This document shows, one piece after another, positions 32,022 to 32,432 of a stretch of 32,432 nucleotides of DNA (position 1 is the first letter of the stretch; each line of letters opens with the position of its first letter). This DNA comes from DASRHK01 sp035650495 (GTDB lineage Bacteria > Pseudomonadota > Gammaproteobacteria > Nevskiales > Nevskiaceae), in NCBI GenBank assembly GCA_035650495.1, contig DASRHK010000113.1, positions 1 to 32,432 of the forward strand, written 5' to 3'. The notes under the pieces were generated by a model. It made no database searches, was not told the DNA's origin, and saw nothing but the letters and a program-made list of their open reading frames with translations. A program made the position numbers and the translations under genes.

Positions 32022-32432
32022 CTAAACGCCGGGCGCGCCCGGGAAGCCGACGTAGTACTGACCCGTCACCATGCCGCCGTCGACCGCGATCTCCGCGCCG
32101 CAGAGATACGACGCGTCGTCGCTCGCGAGGAACAGCGAGGTGCGCGCGACTTCCTCGGGATCGCCGACGCGCTGCAGCGGCACCATCGTGTAGCGCTGGT
32201 TTACCTTGTCCTTCGGCTCGGCGTAGGGATTGCCCATCGCAGTGTCGATGCCGCCCGGATGCACGGAGTTCACGCGCACGCCTTTGTGCCCGAACTCCAT
32301 CGCCGCGACCTTGGTGAGCCCGCGGATGCCCCATTTGCTCGCGGAGTACGCGCCGAGCCCGTTCGCGCCCTTCATGCCATCGACGGAAGAGATGTTGACG
32401 ATCGAGCCGCGCTTATTGCCGACCATGTGCGC
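32022..32432 (-). CDS. SDR, hydroxysteroid-dehydrogenase-like (5' end outside window)
   Basis: The C-terminal ~136 residues of a classical SDR; the frame runs out of the window at its right edge and the internal ATG at 32426 is not the start. Visible are GSIVNISSVDGMKG with the catalytic Ser, YSASKWG with Tyr and Lys, VRVNSVHPGGIDTAMGNP, and the closing GAEIAVDGGMVTGQYY. The sequence resembles proteins annotated as 3alpha(20beta)-hydroxysteroid dehydrogenases, which fits the steroid locus, but this subfamily is broad. It is directly followed by the methyltransferase gene without spacer. Confidence 0.82.
   Translation of the reverse strand, partial: AHMVGNKRGSIVNISSVDGMKGANGLGAYSASKWGIRGLTKVAAMEFGHKGVRVNSVHPGGIDTAMGNPYAEPKDKVNQRYTMVPLQRVGDPEEVARTSLFLASDDASYLCGAEIAVDGGMVTGQYYVGFPGAPGV

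Overview
The window is high-GC bacterial DNA with dense, short-gapped operons. Gene content (TonB-dependent receptor, periplasmic M3 peptidase, YXWGXW-repeat protein, LuxR-type regulator, hybrid PAS/GAF histidine kinase, DUF6328 protein) points to an environmental proteobacterium, most likely a gammaproteobacterium. This is inference from families; there is no rRNA or tRNA marker.

The centre of the window is a steroid catabolism locus. At 12349-14539 (minus) lie two tandem Rieske oxygenases of the 3-ketosteroid 9alpha-hydroxylase (KshA) type. Diverging from them at 14704-19335 (plus) is an operon of an HsaA/TesA2-like flavin monooxygenase, a KstD-like 3-ketosteroid dehydrogenase, a DUF1295 (steroid 5alpha-reductase-like) membrane protein and an atypical SDR. 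About 10 kb to the left, a delta5-3-ketosteroid isomerase with the expected Tyr14 and Asp38, overlapped by a second NTF2-fold gene, is divergent from a LuxR-type regulator. Together these would do A-ring oxidation/isomerisation, 9-hydroxylation with B-ring opening, and hydroxylation of the secosteroid. HsaB, HsaC and HsaD are not in the window. A partial hydroxysteroid-dehydrogenase-like SDR enters from the right edge. A TonB-dependent receptor coupled to a secreted propeller-like protein (6218-10221) could be the uptake system, but its substrate is unknown.

Other blocks: 1-1465, end of an amidohydrolase and a stand-alone receiver protein. 3715-6204, Gln-rich small protein, low-affinity-iron-permease-like protein, FabH and a Pro-rich exported protein. 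10284-12281, Asp-box lipoprotein and a periplasmic NTF2-like protein. 19381-22681, YXWGXW protein and M3 oligopeptidase. 22953-26187, a glutamine-synthetase / gamma-Glu-GABA-hydrolase / SDR operon whose genes overlap by TGATG, divergent from a cupin. 26455-27694, ferredoxin-NADP reductase and a small lipoprotein. 27821-32432, large hybrid kinase, DUF6328 protein, methyltransferase and partial SDR.

The most unusual signal is not a gene. Four copies of a ~100-bp nested palindrome occur as two inward-facing pairs (22696-22943 and 26197-26432) in two convergent intergenic regions. Each copy has locus-specific outer arms, a conserved core, and an inner hairpin whose stem varies by compensated changes around a constant TCCC loop. 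Each lies in sense orientation just after the stop codon of a different gene. A second oddity is that the downstream kshA copy has no ATG/GTG/TTG start that would preserve its whole Rieske domain.
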